In this document: in pieces, positions 11,786 through 22,010 of the stretch
Layout: every line of letters starts with the position of its first letter
Numbering within the stretch: position 1 is the stretch's first letter
Source of the DNA: Hyperoodon ampullatus
Lineage: Eukaryota > Chordata > Mammalia > Artiodactyla > Ziphiidae
Assembly: GCA_949752795.1 (NCBI GenBank)
Contig: OX457071.1
Coordinates: 24,846,800-24,910,799 of the forward strand
DNA: 64,000 bases
Reading direction: 5' to 3'
Translations under genes and position numbers: made by a program
The notes under the pieces: generated by a model
Seen by the model: the letters and a program-made list of their open reading frames with translations, nothing else
What the model was told of the DNA's origin: nothing
The model's database searches: none

Positions 11786-12500
11786 TATTCCTAAATTTTA
11801 TTAGACATTGAAAAAATACACCCCAGTGTAAAATTCACCATACCTATAAGCATAATTTTCTAGAATGAGATTATATCTGTGAAAAAGTTTGAAAAATGTA
11901 AAGATGAAAATATGGAACTATTGCCTGAGAAGTGAAATTTATTATTCCATTTCTACCTCATTTTAGAACTGTTGGGTTACTCGTGTGAATCAAATCCAAG
12001 TAAAAGATCATAAACATTAGGTTGAGAATTATAGACCAATGAGTATCAGTTTCTTACTTGACAAACATGTGGAGGTTATATTAATGTATGGGGCAATGAA
12101 AGAAACATTATAGGTTAAAAAAAAAAGACAAAAGGTTTCTGTAAGAAAAGAGAAATCATGCTTAAGCATGTGGTTTCTTTCAGAAATAACTAAACATATG
12201 ACTGGGAAGAAATCAGTGAAGATGACTCATTTAAACTTTCAGAAGACATGTAATATGATTCCACATGAAAGCCAATTTTAAAATGAGAATATGTAAAAGG
12301 GAAATGTTTTCATAGATTCAGAATTGACATAGGATACTGAGGTGAGAGAAAATAACTTTTTGTAAGATATAAACAACTAAACAGTGAGAGTCCCTAGAGC
12401 TCATGCAAATAATAAGCAAAGTGTGCAACACAATCCCCCATGTAATCAGTGGCATGTAGCTGACCTAGGTAGTAAGATGTCAAGCTGATGGAAATAAAGC
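11786..12500. other. no recognised gene or element
   Basis: AT-rich sequence with an A-run at about 12118. Nothing supportable seen. Confidence 0.5.
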
Positions 12501-12573
12501 AATCAATTCTTATTCAGTAACAGTTATTGAGCACCTGCCATATGCAAGGCAATATACTACGTGTTATATTCAA

Positions 12574-12575
<2 letters not shown>

Positions 12576-12613
<38 letters not shown>
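12576..12613. repeat. (AT)n microsatellite at a SINE tail
   Basis: A pure AT dinucleotide run of about 19 units. It abuts a T-run that is the complement of the SINE A-tail and probably grew from that tail. Likely polymorphic in length. Confidence 0.9.
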
Positions 12614-12649
<36 letters not shown>

Positions 12650-12840
12650 GGTACGCGGGCCTATCACTGTTGTGGCCTCTCCCGTTGTGGAGCACAGGCT
12701 CTGGACGCGCAGGCTCAGCGGCCATGGCTCACGGGTCCAGCCGCTCCGCGGCATGTGGGATCTTCCCAGACCAGGGCATGAACCCGTGTCTCCTGCATCG
12801 GCAGGCGGACTCTCAACCACTGCGCCACCAGAGAAGCCCT
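12613..12840 (-). mobile_element. CHR-family tRNA-Glu SINE, short form
   Basis: A T-run of about 35 (12613-12647) is followed by the complement of the short CHR form, starting GCGGTACGCGGGCC and ending in GAGAAGCCCT at 12840. TSD: CAAAGATAT at 12571-12579 and 12842-12850. Many CpGs are kept (GCGGTACGCGG, GGACGCGC), which suggests a fairly recent insertion. Confidence 0.95.
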
Positions 12841-13149
12841 ACAAAGATATTTTTAAAATATGGTGCCTGCGTTGATATAGTCATCAGCCAGGTAGGACTG
12901 TGAAAGACTTATAATGTCAGGTGCTAAGCACATGATATATTTATGCATAGGCTGTCTTGAAAGCATGTAACTCAGGCTAGGATTGAAGTGGTGGTCCTCA
13001 AACCAAAGACTGCTTCAATTCAAAGCCACGCATACTCTCACTACTAACAGCTGAAAACACATATGGAGAGGGAGTCAAGGAACATTCTAGGAGAGCAGTT
13101 GGCTTCAAAAATGGTACAAAGATGAAGAAACACACTTCAAGAAATAAGA

Positions 13150-14300
13150 AGTATTCATGCAGTCAACATTAACTTCTGAGAACCTACTGTGCCAGGAACT
13201 CTGCTTAGACCTTGAGATTTACAAAGATGAATGGAAGAGTATGTTAGCCCTCAATTAGCTCTCCCGTCTAGGAAGGGAAAAGGAGAAGAGTGAACCTATT
13301 ATCTTCACATATTGCCGTAAGTATGTTTTTAAAGAAATGCACTGAATATAAGGATGGCCAATAGGATGAAATGATCATCTCTGCTTGGGTAGTATGGATA
13401 GGCTTCTCAGGGTGTTCTTGATTTAGGTTTTGAGAGATAAGTAGGAATTCAAACATACAAGGGAAAGGGGATATTTTGAGGGAGCAACAGTTTTCAAAAG
13501 CACAAACACATGAATTATCTGGAAGCATCAGAGAGAGATTAGATGGTTTTTTATGGTTGAAATAGAAGGAAGGTACATGTGATACGATTGGACAGATGGA
13601 CTTGTGAAGGGCTTTTGCTGCCATGTGAAATATTCCACTTTGCCTGGAACATGAATTTTATGTGAAGGAAGTATAGAAGATACTTTTCCACCATTGGAAA
13701 ATTGATGGGTAAAAAATTTTGAAGAACCTTGAATACTAAAATAAATACTTTGTACATTATTTGGAAATCAAGGAGAATTCCTCAAAGGATTTTCATCCAG
13801 AAAGTTTACAGAGTGTTGCTTTAACAAAATTTAGTTGATGACAGGGGGCTTCCCTGGTGACGCAGTGGTTGAGAATCTGCCTGCCAATGCAGGGGACACG
13901 GGTTCGAGCCCTGGTCTGGGAGGGTCCCACATGCCGTGGAGCAACTGGGCCCGTGAGCCACAACTACTGAGCCTGCGCCTCTGGAGCCTGTGCTCCACAA
14001 CAAGAGAGGCCGCGACAGTGAGAGGCCCGCGCACCGCGATGAAGAGTGGCCCCCGCTTGCCACAACTAGAGAAAGCCCTCGCACAGAAACAAAGACCCAA
14101 CACAGCCATAAATTAATTAATTAATTTAAAAAAATTTAGTTGATGACAATGTCCAGGATTGTTTGGAGGAGGACAAATGGTTGCACCTGTGAGAATAGAA
14201 TCAAAGGAAAATTGCAAGGGCAATAAAGAATCAAAATTAAAATGCTAGAAGAAAGTGTCAAAGATGAGTCCAAGATTTTGATCAATGTGTAAACTGTAGA
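13150..14300 (-). mobile_element. long LINE-2 (L2) remnant, ORF2 end to 3' end, split by a SINE
   Basis: The left part (13150-13280) is the complement of the L2 terminus (GAACCTACTGTGCCAGGAACTC, GATTTACAAAGATGAATGG). Going right the sequence follows L2 backwards into ORF2, with GAACCTTGAATACTAAA near 13727, and after the SINE AAGATGAGTCCAAGATTTTG near 14262. It is one of the longer old L2 copies here, all in broken frames. Confidence 0.75.
13844..14130 (+). mobile_element. CHR-family tRNA-Glu SINE, long form
   Basis: It starts GGGGGCTTCCCTGGTGACGC and has an A-box-like TGACGCAGTGG and a B box GGGTTCGAGCCC. It continues through the long-form block CGATGAAGAGTGGCCCCC to a TTAA-repeat tail. The TSD is 18 bases and perfect: AAAATTTAGTTGATGACA at 13826-13843 and 14131-14148. 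It lies inside the L2 copy. Confidence 0.97.
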
Positions 14301-15985
14301 GAAAAGTAAATAACTGCAAAACCTTATAAATACTCAGGATAAAATCCTCTTCATAGAGTATATTTGGTAAACACTTAGAAAATTAAAAGTGGAATCATGT
14401 TACCTTTTATCTTTATTACATTGTAATTTTTACTTCTATTAGATTTTATAATTTTTTTTCTACTTCGATGATTCTTCCAAAGAAACCTTTGGAAATTCAA
14501 ATCTCCATACAGCTCTTACATGCCCAATATCCTACATTTGATAATAAAGATCTTCAAAGAGGCTCCTAGCAGCTGGCGCTGGTACCTTCCCAGCTGTTCT
14601 TTCTCAGCACCTCAGGTTGTGGTATTGAGCAACAGACTAGTCTAGGAAATAGCCTTTACTTCCCATGGTATTAGTTCTCCTGATTCTAAGACTAGAACAG
14701 ATGTTCATCCAGGAAAAAAAAAATTTAAGGCATGGAGGTATATTTCCTCATGTGCTTCCATTTGCACTGACCTTCATCATAGACAGATTTTGCCTGCTCC
14801 AGACAGAATCACTGGCTCCAAGCCTTTAAGAGAATAGGCTGATGAGTCAAGAACTGAGACCTTGGACAAGGACTCCTTCACTGAAGGGCATATTCCAGCA
14901 GACGTTGTAGCTTTTCCTCCCACTGCCTTGCCCTTCAGCACCGTACAGACTGTCTGTTCTCAGTAGAAAATTCACTCTTGCTCCCAATCCATACAAAACA
15001 GACTTTACAATGGGCGTTACTGGTGGAAGATATGTTTTCATTTCTATTATTTCTCTTTACCCTTCTTGTCTGCCCAAGGGTAGGTTTTATACAATTTATC
15101 ATCCATTCTAATGATATTTTGATAGTAAAAGAAACGCTATTAATAATTATCTTGGGCCGTCATGTGTGGAGGAGGACTTGGGACACAGGATTACACAGCT
15201 GAATGAGATTTTCTACCAATTACTTCTCTGGGCTCTCTAAAGAGTGGTTATAGGATGTGAGATCAGGGAAAATGCTATGTAGATTTTAAAAACACTGAAT
15301 TTGGTATGATTCAAGGACTTTGCTGGATTAAGTAGAGCCTTATGTTTCCCTAATAAAAATAGTGTGTTCCCTGTCTCTTCTATTTCTTATTGTTACTTGA
15401 AATAATTTTCATGTGTGCTGTCTACTTTACTATTCTCTTTTCGTCGTCCATAAACTTGGGGACCTCATTTTAGTGTTTATTACCACACTATGCGTGGCCC
15501 CGCTAAAACTTTTATTGTATCATTTTAGCAGGCTGTATCATGTAGGCAGCCGTGTTAAGAGCTCTGTGTACTTGTAGCTCACTTAGACGCAATCTGCGTT
15601 TGAACTCTTCCCCCCATCACCCCCCACATATCCACACGTCCGGCAGGAGCAATTTAGTAATCACCGTGCAATATGCTCTAGTGCTTTCTGTAACATTCAG
15701 GGTAAGGAAACACCCAACAATACCATTTAATCACCACCGTGCCCAACTTGGCAGGTAATTATTAGTCATTCTTCGTATACCTTGGAGGCAATGAAGTGTC
15801 ATCGGAAAATATTCACTAAACTGAAATTTTAAATGCATTCGATCAAAAATACAAAATGAATGTCACTGTACACAAAATACTATACTAAAGCTGTGAGTAC
15901 TAACAAAGAAATAAAGGCATAATCCCTGCCAAAAAGAACTTACAACTTATGTCTAAATTTAAAAATACAAGCCTAAAAATTACTT
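14301..15985. other. no recognised gene or element
   Basis: Mixed-composition DNA. Open frames at 14847-15041 (-), 14978-15202 (+) and 15552-15758 (+) lack domains and overlap antisense frames. The part at 15540-15780 is C-rich and has several CpGs, but I cannot assign it. Confidence 0.45.
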
Positions 15986-16516
15986 AAGAATTCCCATCAA
16001 TAAATCTGAACCACTATCTTACACGATATACAAAAATAAACTAAAAATGCATTAAGACTTGAATGTAAGACCTGAAACCATAAAACTCCTAGAAGAAAGC
16101 ACTGGCAGCCAGCAGTTTTACATAAGTCTTAGCAATATTTTTTCGATCTGTCTCCTCAGGCAAGGGCAACAAAAACAAAAATTAACAAATGGGACTACAT
16201 CAAACTAAACAGCTTTGGCACAGCAAAGGAAGTCAGCAGCAAAACAAAAGGGCAACCTACTGAAAAAGAGAAAATATTTGCAAATCATATATAAAGAGGC
16301 ACAGACTTCCAGTTATATAATAAATAAGTCATGGGGATGTAATATACAGACTAGGGAACATAGTCAATAATATTGTAGTAACTTTAAATAGTGACAGATG
16401 GTAACTAGACTAATAGTGGTAATCATCTCATCCTGTATATAAATGTCGAATCACTGTGCTGTTCACCTGGAACTAATACAACATTGCAAGTCTATTATAC
16501 TTCAATTTAAAAAAAG
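15986..16516 (+). mobile_element. older L1 3' end (ORF2 C-terminal part and 3' UTR)
   Basis: ORF2-like sequence runs from about 15990 to 16285 (CATAAAACTCCTAGAAGAAA, GGACTACATCAAACTAAAC, TTTGGCACAGCAAAGGAA). It then jumps to 3' UTR (GGGATGTAATATACAG, CTGTGCTGTTCACCTGG) and ends at TATACTTCAATTTAAAAAAA near 16515. The final ORF2 section is deleted. Diverged, with stops; an L1MA/MB-like age is my inference. Confidence 0.85.
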
Positions 16517-17250
16517 AATATACATCAATTTAGGAGGAAATATATAAAGTCTAAATAATGGTTTTCAGCACTATGGGTTATATAGGGAACGTCTTAAATG
16601 TTCTGTTTGTTGTTTCCTGCATTAAGAGATGAAAAAAGGAGAACAAGCATCCAGTCAGTTTACAAAGAGGAAGTACTTTAATCACAAAACAGGTAATACT
16701 TTTAAGCTGGACGGCAAAGTATGACCACAAATATTTTAAGGTAATGGAAAGCTATGACACTCAGCAAGGTGAACTTCTGGGCCAACACGAAGTAAGACAC
16801 TTGCCCTTGGGAGAAGCCCTTAGAGGTGAGAAGTTAACAGGCAGTCAAGTTCCTGCTTCAGTGTAACCACTTGAGGGAGAAGAACCGTGGAGATAGAGGT
16901 GCTTCCTTCTGACAACAGCGTGGTGATGTGAGACCACAGTGCACATTCTGCCTTCTCCCGTGACTCACTTGGCCTCCTTTTTAATTCTTGGCTGATTCCC
17001 TTTGGGGTAGTGGTACAACTATAAAGGGAGCCTCATTGAAATCAAACTATGGCCCCCAAAACATCACTAGTGTTACTCCATCACCAGCCACATCTAACCT
17101 GTGAGATTATCTTGCCCCAAGTACAGAAGAGAGACATTGGGGGGATGAGAAGTTGGAGTCACTGCTTCTGACCAGCTCTGTGTGTACTATTAAGGGCTTC
17201 ATTTAATTGCTGTGTGTGGTTGGCTTAAAGGGAATTATAATACATTTATT
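16517..17250. other. no recognised gene or element
   Basis: Moderately GC-balanced sequence without a supportable reading frame or namable repeat. Confidence 0.45.
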
Positions 17251-17251
17251 T

Positions 17252-17368
17252 TTGCTACTCAAACTGTGTCCCATAGACTAACACCATCATGACCTGGCTG
17301 CTTGTTAGAAATCAGATTATCAGGCTATATCCCAAATGTACAAATCAGAATCAGCATTTTAAAAGGAT
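17252..17368 (+). mobile_element. MER5-like hAT (Charlie) DNA transposon fragment
   Basis: CTCAAACTGTGTCCCATAGAC, then CTGCTTGTTAGAAATCAGAT, then CAGAATCAGCATTTTAAAAGG follow the MER5 consensus in order. The element is non-autonomous. The terminal inverted repeats are not intact. Confidence 0.75.
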
Positions 17369-17369
17369 A

Positions 17370-17598
17370 CAGAGATACTCAGTGCCTGTCCTTGTGCCCT
17401 GGTCCAGGCTATAGTTTTCTTCATCTCTTATTGCTAAACTTGTGGAGATTGTTCTGCTTTTCATGCCTGTCTTGCTTGGGCTCACTGGTGAAACCCCAAA
17501 CAGACAATTGTCAGAACAGTTCTTTTGAGAGGTGTTTTCCCAAACCTTATAGTTTGTCAAGGTTGGAGGGGAAAAGGAGGGAGGGCATATCCAGAAAG
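17370..17598. other. no recognised element
   Basis: Overlapping frames on both strands (17302-17691 + and 17351-17674 -) end in the A/G-rich head of the next L1 tail and look accidental. Confidence 0.4.
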
Positions 17599-17599
17599 G

Positions 17600-17880
17600 G
17601 AGGTTGGGGGAATAGTGGGAAGAAGAGAAAACATAAAAAAAGAAAAAGATGGAGATTGAGACGGACATACACACTACCGTATATAAAATAGATAACCAAT
17701 AAGGACCTACTGTATAGCACAGGGAACTCTACTCAGTACTCTGTAGTGGCCTATATGGGAAAACAATCTAAAAAAGAGTGGATATACGTATATGTATAAC
17801 TGATCCACTTTGCTGCACACCTGAAACTAACACAACATTGTAAATCAACCATACTCCAATAAAAATTTAAAATAAAAATG
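17600..17880 (+). mobile_element. L1 3' UTR fragment, first of two in tandem
   Basis: A purine-rich start leads to GGACCTACTGTATAGCACAG, ATATACGTATATGTATAAC and ACACCTGAAACTAACACAAC, ending CATACTCCAATAAAAATT. This is the 3' UTR of an older L1 with an AATAAA signal at its end. No ORF2 is present. Confidence 0.88.
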
Positions 17881-17884
17881 AAAA

Positions 17885-18062
17885 CAAAATAGATAACCAA
17901 CAGGACCTACTGTATAGCACAGGGAACTCTGCTCAATACTCTATAATAACCAAACTGGGAAAAGAATTTGAAAAATAATAGATACATATATACGTATAAC
18001 TGATTCACTTTGCCGTACACCTGAAACTACCACAACATTGTTAATCAACTATAAAAATTTTT
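17885..18062 (+). mobile_element. L1 3' UTR fragment, second tandem copy
   Basis: It repeats the same order as the copy just before it: AAAATAGATAACCAACAGG, CTGTATAGCACAGGG, ACGTATAACTGATTCAC, ACACCTGAAACTACCAC. It starts in the A-rich tail of the first copy. It is either a tandem duplication or a second truncated insertion into the first tail. Confidence 0.88.
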
Positions 18063-19550
18063 TAAAAAAGAAAAAAGCAAAAGGAGGCAAGAGTTAAAGC
18101 AAGGGACATTTGCATCTTTTTAAATTATTTTAAATACAAAATATCATAAAGAGATTTTAAATATAATCTATGAGATCATCTAGACAAATGCTGAAAACAT
18201 ATTACCTGCATAAAATTTAACACCAATTCGTTACCTTGTTAAAATACATCTACCAGAAAACTACAGAATTTATCACATATCGTACTTCCTAGATGAACAT
18301 TTTTTAATTCAATCCCATTAAAGGTACTAACAAGATTAGGAAGCCCACTGTCCTGGACATCTTTTGTTTGTCTGCTTAGCACTGTTCCTGTGCTCTGGGA
18401 AAGATAACCCCCTTCCCTGGGGAACTGCTCCCCACAGCAAGATAACTATATGATGGGGAAGAAGTCTCCATCAACTTCCAAGTCCATTGTTGAAGGTTAA
18501 ACATATGAGCCGAGCCAAGCCAATCATCATTCTTTCCCACGTGTTCTTATGTTTCCACGTGTTCTTATGTTTTTGTTTTTCAAACTGAAGCTGAAGAAAG
18601 GGATTCAGTTCCAACTAGTGGCAGAAGTTTTGAGATAGGAAACATGAAACTCTGTATCTATGGTTCTGTCAATAAGAGGGTGATCAGTAACTGTAGAACA
18701 TGAGACCCAAATGGAGAGAAAATTAAAAATGAGCTAACAAGGGAATGAGCTCTGGCTGCTTGTCAGTGAGTGGTCTGCAGTGTCCTCAGGTCAAGCTGCA
18801 AGCTGTGTAAATCTCCTAATGATTTCCTCTTTTTACCTAAGTTTATTCAAGTTAAATGTATCTTATTTGCAACCAAAAAAATCTTAACGGAAATACCATT
18901 GCTACTTCTCAGTCTTATTCTCAGGACTCAAGAAGTGCAATGAGAGAAAGAAAATGAATAGAAAGAATAAACATTGAAAATAAAGAAAATGTAGTTACGT
19001 GTCGATGGCATAGCTATCTAGAACATAGAAAGACTCAGTTTAGAAATATTGGAAAAATATGAACAGATGGTAATGTTGCTAAAAGTTAAAATATAAAAAT
19101 CAAAAATAACTTTTCTATGAATTAGCAACAAGAAATCAGAAAACATAATAGAAAAAGATTTAAACGCAGCCCAAACCCCCTCTTCCTGGATAGGAAAACA
19201 CATATTGAGATGTTTATTCTTTTAAATAAATCTTGCAAATGATACATCTTAAACAGTTAATAGTTTCTGCCTTTGGGCAAGGACCTTGGAAAGAGAGGGA
19301 AGGAAAATGAGAGGCAAGCTCTTTCATCCTTTAGTCTGTATATTTTTCTATTATTTGAATTATTTATAATCATGTATTCATGCAGAACATTTGTAATTCA
19401 AGGAAGCAATGGCACAAAAATAGTTTTGGGCTCTAACATTACAAATAATTCTTTTACAATCTGAGGGGTCAGAAGTGGTCTGGCATGAATCCTCAAAGAA
19501 TATTAATTGGTTTTTATAATATAATTTGCTATGTGCTTTTTCTCCTTCCC
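18063..19550. other. no recognised gene
   Basis: It contains the 18-bp duplication listed separately. The part around 19255-19400 faintly resembles a common old LINE-type 3' end, but too weakly to name. No coding frame with support. Confidence 0.4.
18537..18572. repeat. perfect 18-bp tandem duplication with two CACGTG sites
   Basis: CCACGTGTTCTTATGTTT occurs twice back to back at 18537-18554 and 18555-18572. Each unit contains the palindrome CACGTG (E-box type) at 18538-18543 and 18556-18561. Function is unknown. Confidence 0.9.
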
Positions 19551-19551
19551 C

Positions 19552-19697
19552 AAACTGGAGGTCAACCAGATGGTAAGTTCCTTGAGAGCAAAAAAATTTT
19601 CAGCTTTGTACCCAAGTACTTATTAACACAATGCTGATATTTAGTGGTGTTCAATAAGTGCTACTGTATTTTGTTAAGTGAATGTGTAATAAAGAAT
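19552..19697 (+). mobile_element. LINE-2 (L2) 3' end
   Basis: GGTAAGTTCCTTGAGAGC, then TTCAATAAGTGCTACTG, then GTTAAGTGAATG correspond in order to the L2 terminus in forward orientation. Diverged. Confidence 0.6.
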
Positions 19698-20395
19698 ACA
19701 GCCATTCTGGGGACAATCATAACGCCATCTACAAAGAATTACTTAAATGTACATGGAAAACTCTTTTCTAAGTGAAAACGTAAAGTCTTTAAGGATTTCC
19801 TGTTGTCACTTCTCAGATGACTTTTGCTGCCATAGAAATGTAGTGATTGGGAGAAAGATAATGAATTTGGCAGATGATACAATTGATTTGAGAGGTAGGG
19901 TTGTGGGCTAAATGTAGGAGGATACATCCAACATACCAAAAATAAGAAGAACACAGCCCATTCAACAGATTCCAAAAATATATCTGTAGTTTTACAAATC
20001 CGGTAGATAAATTGATTATTAAAGGAAAAAGTTCTTCCCACATTAAGCAGAATCTGCCACAATGTTCCTAAGAAAAGAATGTATCTCTGAGTAATTAGAC
20101 CTGCCAAGCCAAGGCAATTCTCGATACACTGCACGTCATGATGGTGAATGCAATACAAGCTCAGATGTACAAAGGATACAAATATTTCATCAGTTCCTTA
20201 CTGTTGAATTAAAAATAATATTATCTTTTCAGCAATATGTATACTTCTAACTGTTGAAAAAATGTTAATAATAGTTCATTCTTTTTCATTTGTTTATCTA
20301 AATCTGAGGCTCAATTTTTTGTGAAAACTTGTAAGAATTTTTTTCCTAGCAAACATATTTTTAAATCACCTTAAATGCTTTACACCAGGGAAGCG
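19698..20395. other. no recognised gene or element
   Basis: A 139-codon minus frame (19739-20158) has no domain, is rich in aromatic residues and matches nothing I know. It is likely accidental. Confidence 0.45.
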
Positions 20396-20406
20396 CTACA
20401 TTTTAC

Positions 20407-20620
20407 TTTTTTTTTTTTTTTTTTTTTGCGATACACGGGCCTCTCACTGTTGTGGCCTCTCCCGTTGCGGAGCACAGGCTCCAGACGCGCAGGCTCAGCG
20501 GCCATGGCTCACGGGCCCAGCCGCTCCACAGCATGTGGGATCTTCCCGGACCGGGGCACGAACCCGTGTCCCCTGCATCAGCAGGCGGACTCTCAACCAC
20601 TGCACCACCAGGGAAGCCCT
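20407..20620 (-). mobile_element. CHR-family tRNA-Glu SINE, short form (left arm of an inverted pair)
   Basis: A T-run at 20407-20427, then the complement of the short CHR form ending GGGAAGCCCT at 20620. TSD: CATTTTACTTTTTT-like at 20399-20412, again at 20622-20635. It is in opposite orientation to the SINE 81 bases to the right. Confidence 0.95.
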
Positions 20621-20701
20621 CCATTTTACTTTTTTAACAACTAAAATCTTTCGAAAGCAAGTTTTCCCTTGAGGTTCATGCCACCTCAAAGATTTGGCAT
20701 C

Positions 20702-20910
20702 GGGCTTCCCTGGTGGTGCAGTGGTTAGGAGTCCGCCTGCCGATGCAGGGGACACGGGTTCGTGCCCCAGTCCGGGAGGATCCCACGTGCCGCAGAGCGG
20801 CTGGGCCCGTGAGCCATGGCCGCTGGGCCTGCGCGTTCGGAGCCTGTGCTCCGCAACGGGAGAGGCCACAACGGTGAAAGGCCCGCATACCGCAAAAAAA
20901 AAAAAAAAAA
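20702..20910 (+). mobile_element. CHR-family tRNA-Glu SINE, short form (right arm of an inverted pair)
   Basis: It starts GGGCTTCCCTGGTGGTGCA and has the B box GGGTTCGTGCCCC. It ends ATACCGC followed by an A-run of 17. TSD: AAAGATTTGGCAT at 20688-20700, with the right copy at about 20908-20920 at the end of the A-tail. The copy is near full length and CpG-rich. Confidence 0.96.
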
Positions 20911-20920
20911 GATTTGGCAT

Positions 20921-21175
20921 CTACCTTATCATTTTCCTCCCTGCCGTAATTTGGAGAGACTCCTATGTCAGCAGATGGCTCTTCTAAGACCTAATGACCC
21001 TACAGTTTGATGATTACCTCAACAGGGATGACTTGACTTTCACTTAACTTCTGCAAGGACACCATCATCAACAAACAGAAGCACTGACATCCTTTTCCTA
21101 CAACAATAACTTTCTGTTGTCACTAAGATTTTTAACCCTCTTAGTTTGCCAAATAAATCTTCTGATATCACCCAT
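20921..21175. other. no recognised gene or element
   Basis: Short unique-looking stretch between the SINE and an L2-like block. Confidence 0.4.
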
Positions 21176-21179
21176 TTCT

Positions 21180-22010
21180 CTCTATTTTTAGTCCATCTTC
21201 ATCCTGTATGTGATGAGCCACTGCCCTGCATCCTTCTATCCTGCTCTTCTCCCAAAGTGTCCCTCTGCAAAACCACCACTGCTGCAATCTAGGCACAACT
21301 CAAAATAGAGGACAAACGTTCACATACAACTATGTAGACTATCAGATCATTCCAACAAAACTATATTATATGTTTTTATCTGTGCTTTCAAAACTATTTA
21401 GCCATTCAGTTGTATATTCTGAATAAGCTCCCTCTCCGAGTCCCTTCAGTGGTCCATCATTCCCAACTTGCACCCTTACCGTCAGGGGCCCTGTCTCAAG
21501 CTCTCACCTCACAGCAGATTACTACGCTTTCATCCTCACAGAAAAAGTCAGAGATTGTAAACACAGTCCCGCATTTCTGCTTCCTTACCCATAGCTGCGC
21601 CTCCCCTTATCTTGTTTACTCGGTGGCAGAGGAAACAGTTTCCAGGCCATTCATGTACCTGCAGCTGAAACCCCTCCCCTCCAAATCTTGATCCATGGAT
21701 TATCCATCATTCCTGTGCACTTAATCTTGTTTACTAATGACTCTTCTGCATCAGCATATAAATATTCTCTAGTTACTACCATTAAATAAAAACCCTTCCA
21801 GGCTTTACATGCCTCTCTAGATTTTACCTCAGAACTTTCTTTCCTTTCATCACCAAGTATCTTAAAAAGCAGCTTTCTTCATTGTTTCTAACTCAATTCC
21901 CTAAACTCCAGTGTCTGGCTCCACTTCTTAACGATGACCTTTAAATGACTAAATTTGATGCCTTCTCACCCTTGGCCTTCCCTGATGCCCATGAATTTGA
22001 TTAAGGTTCC
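21180..22010 (+). mobile_element. probable LINE-2 (L2) ORF2 remnant
   Basis: The segment around 21745-21930 (CAGCATATAAATATTCTC, AAACCCTTCCAGGCTT, CTCTAGATTTTACCTC, TCTTCATTGTTTCTAACTC) follows the order of the L2 ORF2 region just before the reverse transcriptase motifs. Upstream C/T-rich sequence also fits, more weakly. All frames are broken; the 93-codon frame at 21410-21691 lies within it. Confidence 0.5.

Larger units (their letters stand above)
12501..12990 (-). mobile_element. LINE-2 (L2) 3' end, split by a SINE
   Basis: TTATTGAGCACCTGCCATATG and GCAATATACTACGTG before the SINE, then ACAAAGATATTTTTAAAATATGG and ATAATGTCAGGTGCTAAGC after it, give the reverse complement of an L2 terminus. 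The SINE at 12613-12840 interrupts it. Confidence 0.6.

Noticed and set aside
12557..12903. Overlapping frames with poly-Lys/poly-Phe and Ile-Tyr repeats
   Set aside because: Direct translation of the A/T run and (AT)n microsatellite plus a SINE.
13858..13920. tRNA gene suggested by A-box and B-box motifs, also in other SINEs
   Set aside because: These are the internal Pol III promoters of tRNA-Glu-derived SINEs. The tRNA cloverleaf is not preserved and the sequence continues into the SINE body.
17302..17691. 129-codon plus frame and 107-codon minus frame
   Set aside because: They start in a MER5-like fragment or end in the purine-rich L1 3' UTR. Composition-driven.
19739..20158. 139-codon minus-strand frame
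   Set aside because: Aromatic-rich AT-driven translation with no recognisable family and no flanking gene signals.
20495..20920. 141-codon minus-strand frame across two SINEs
   Set aside because: Its length comes from CpG-rich SINE sequence with few stops. There is no host coding content.
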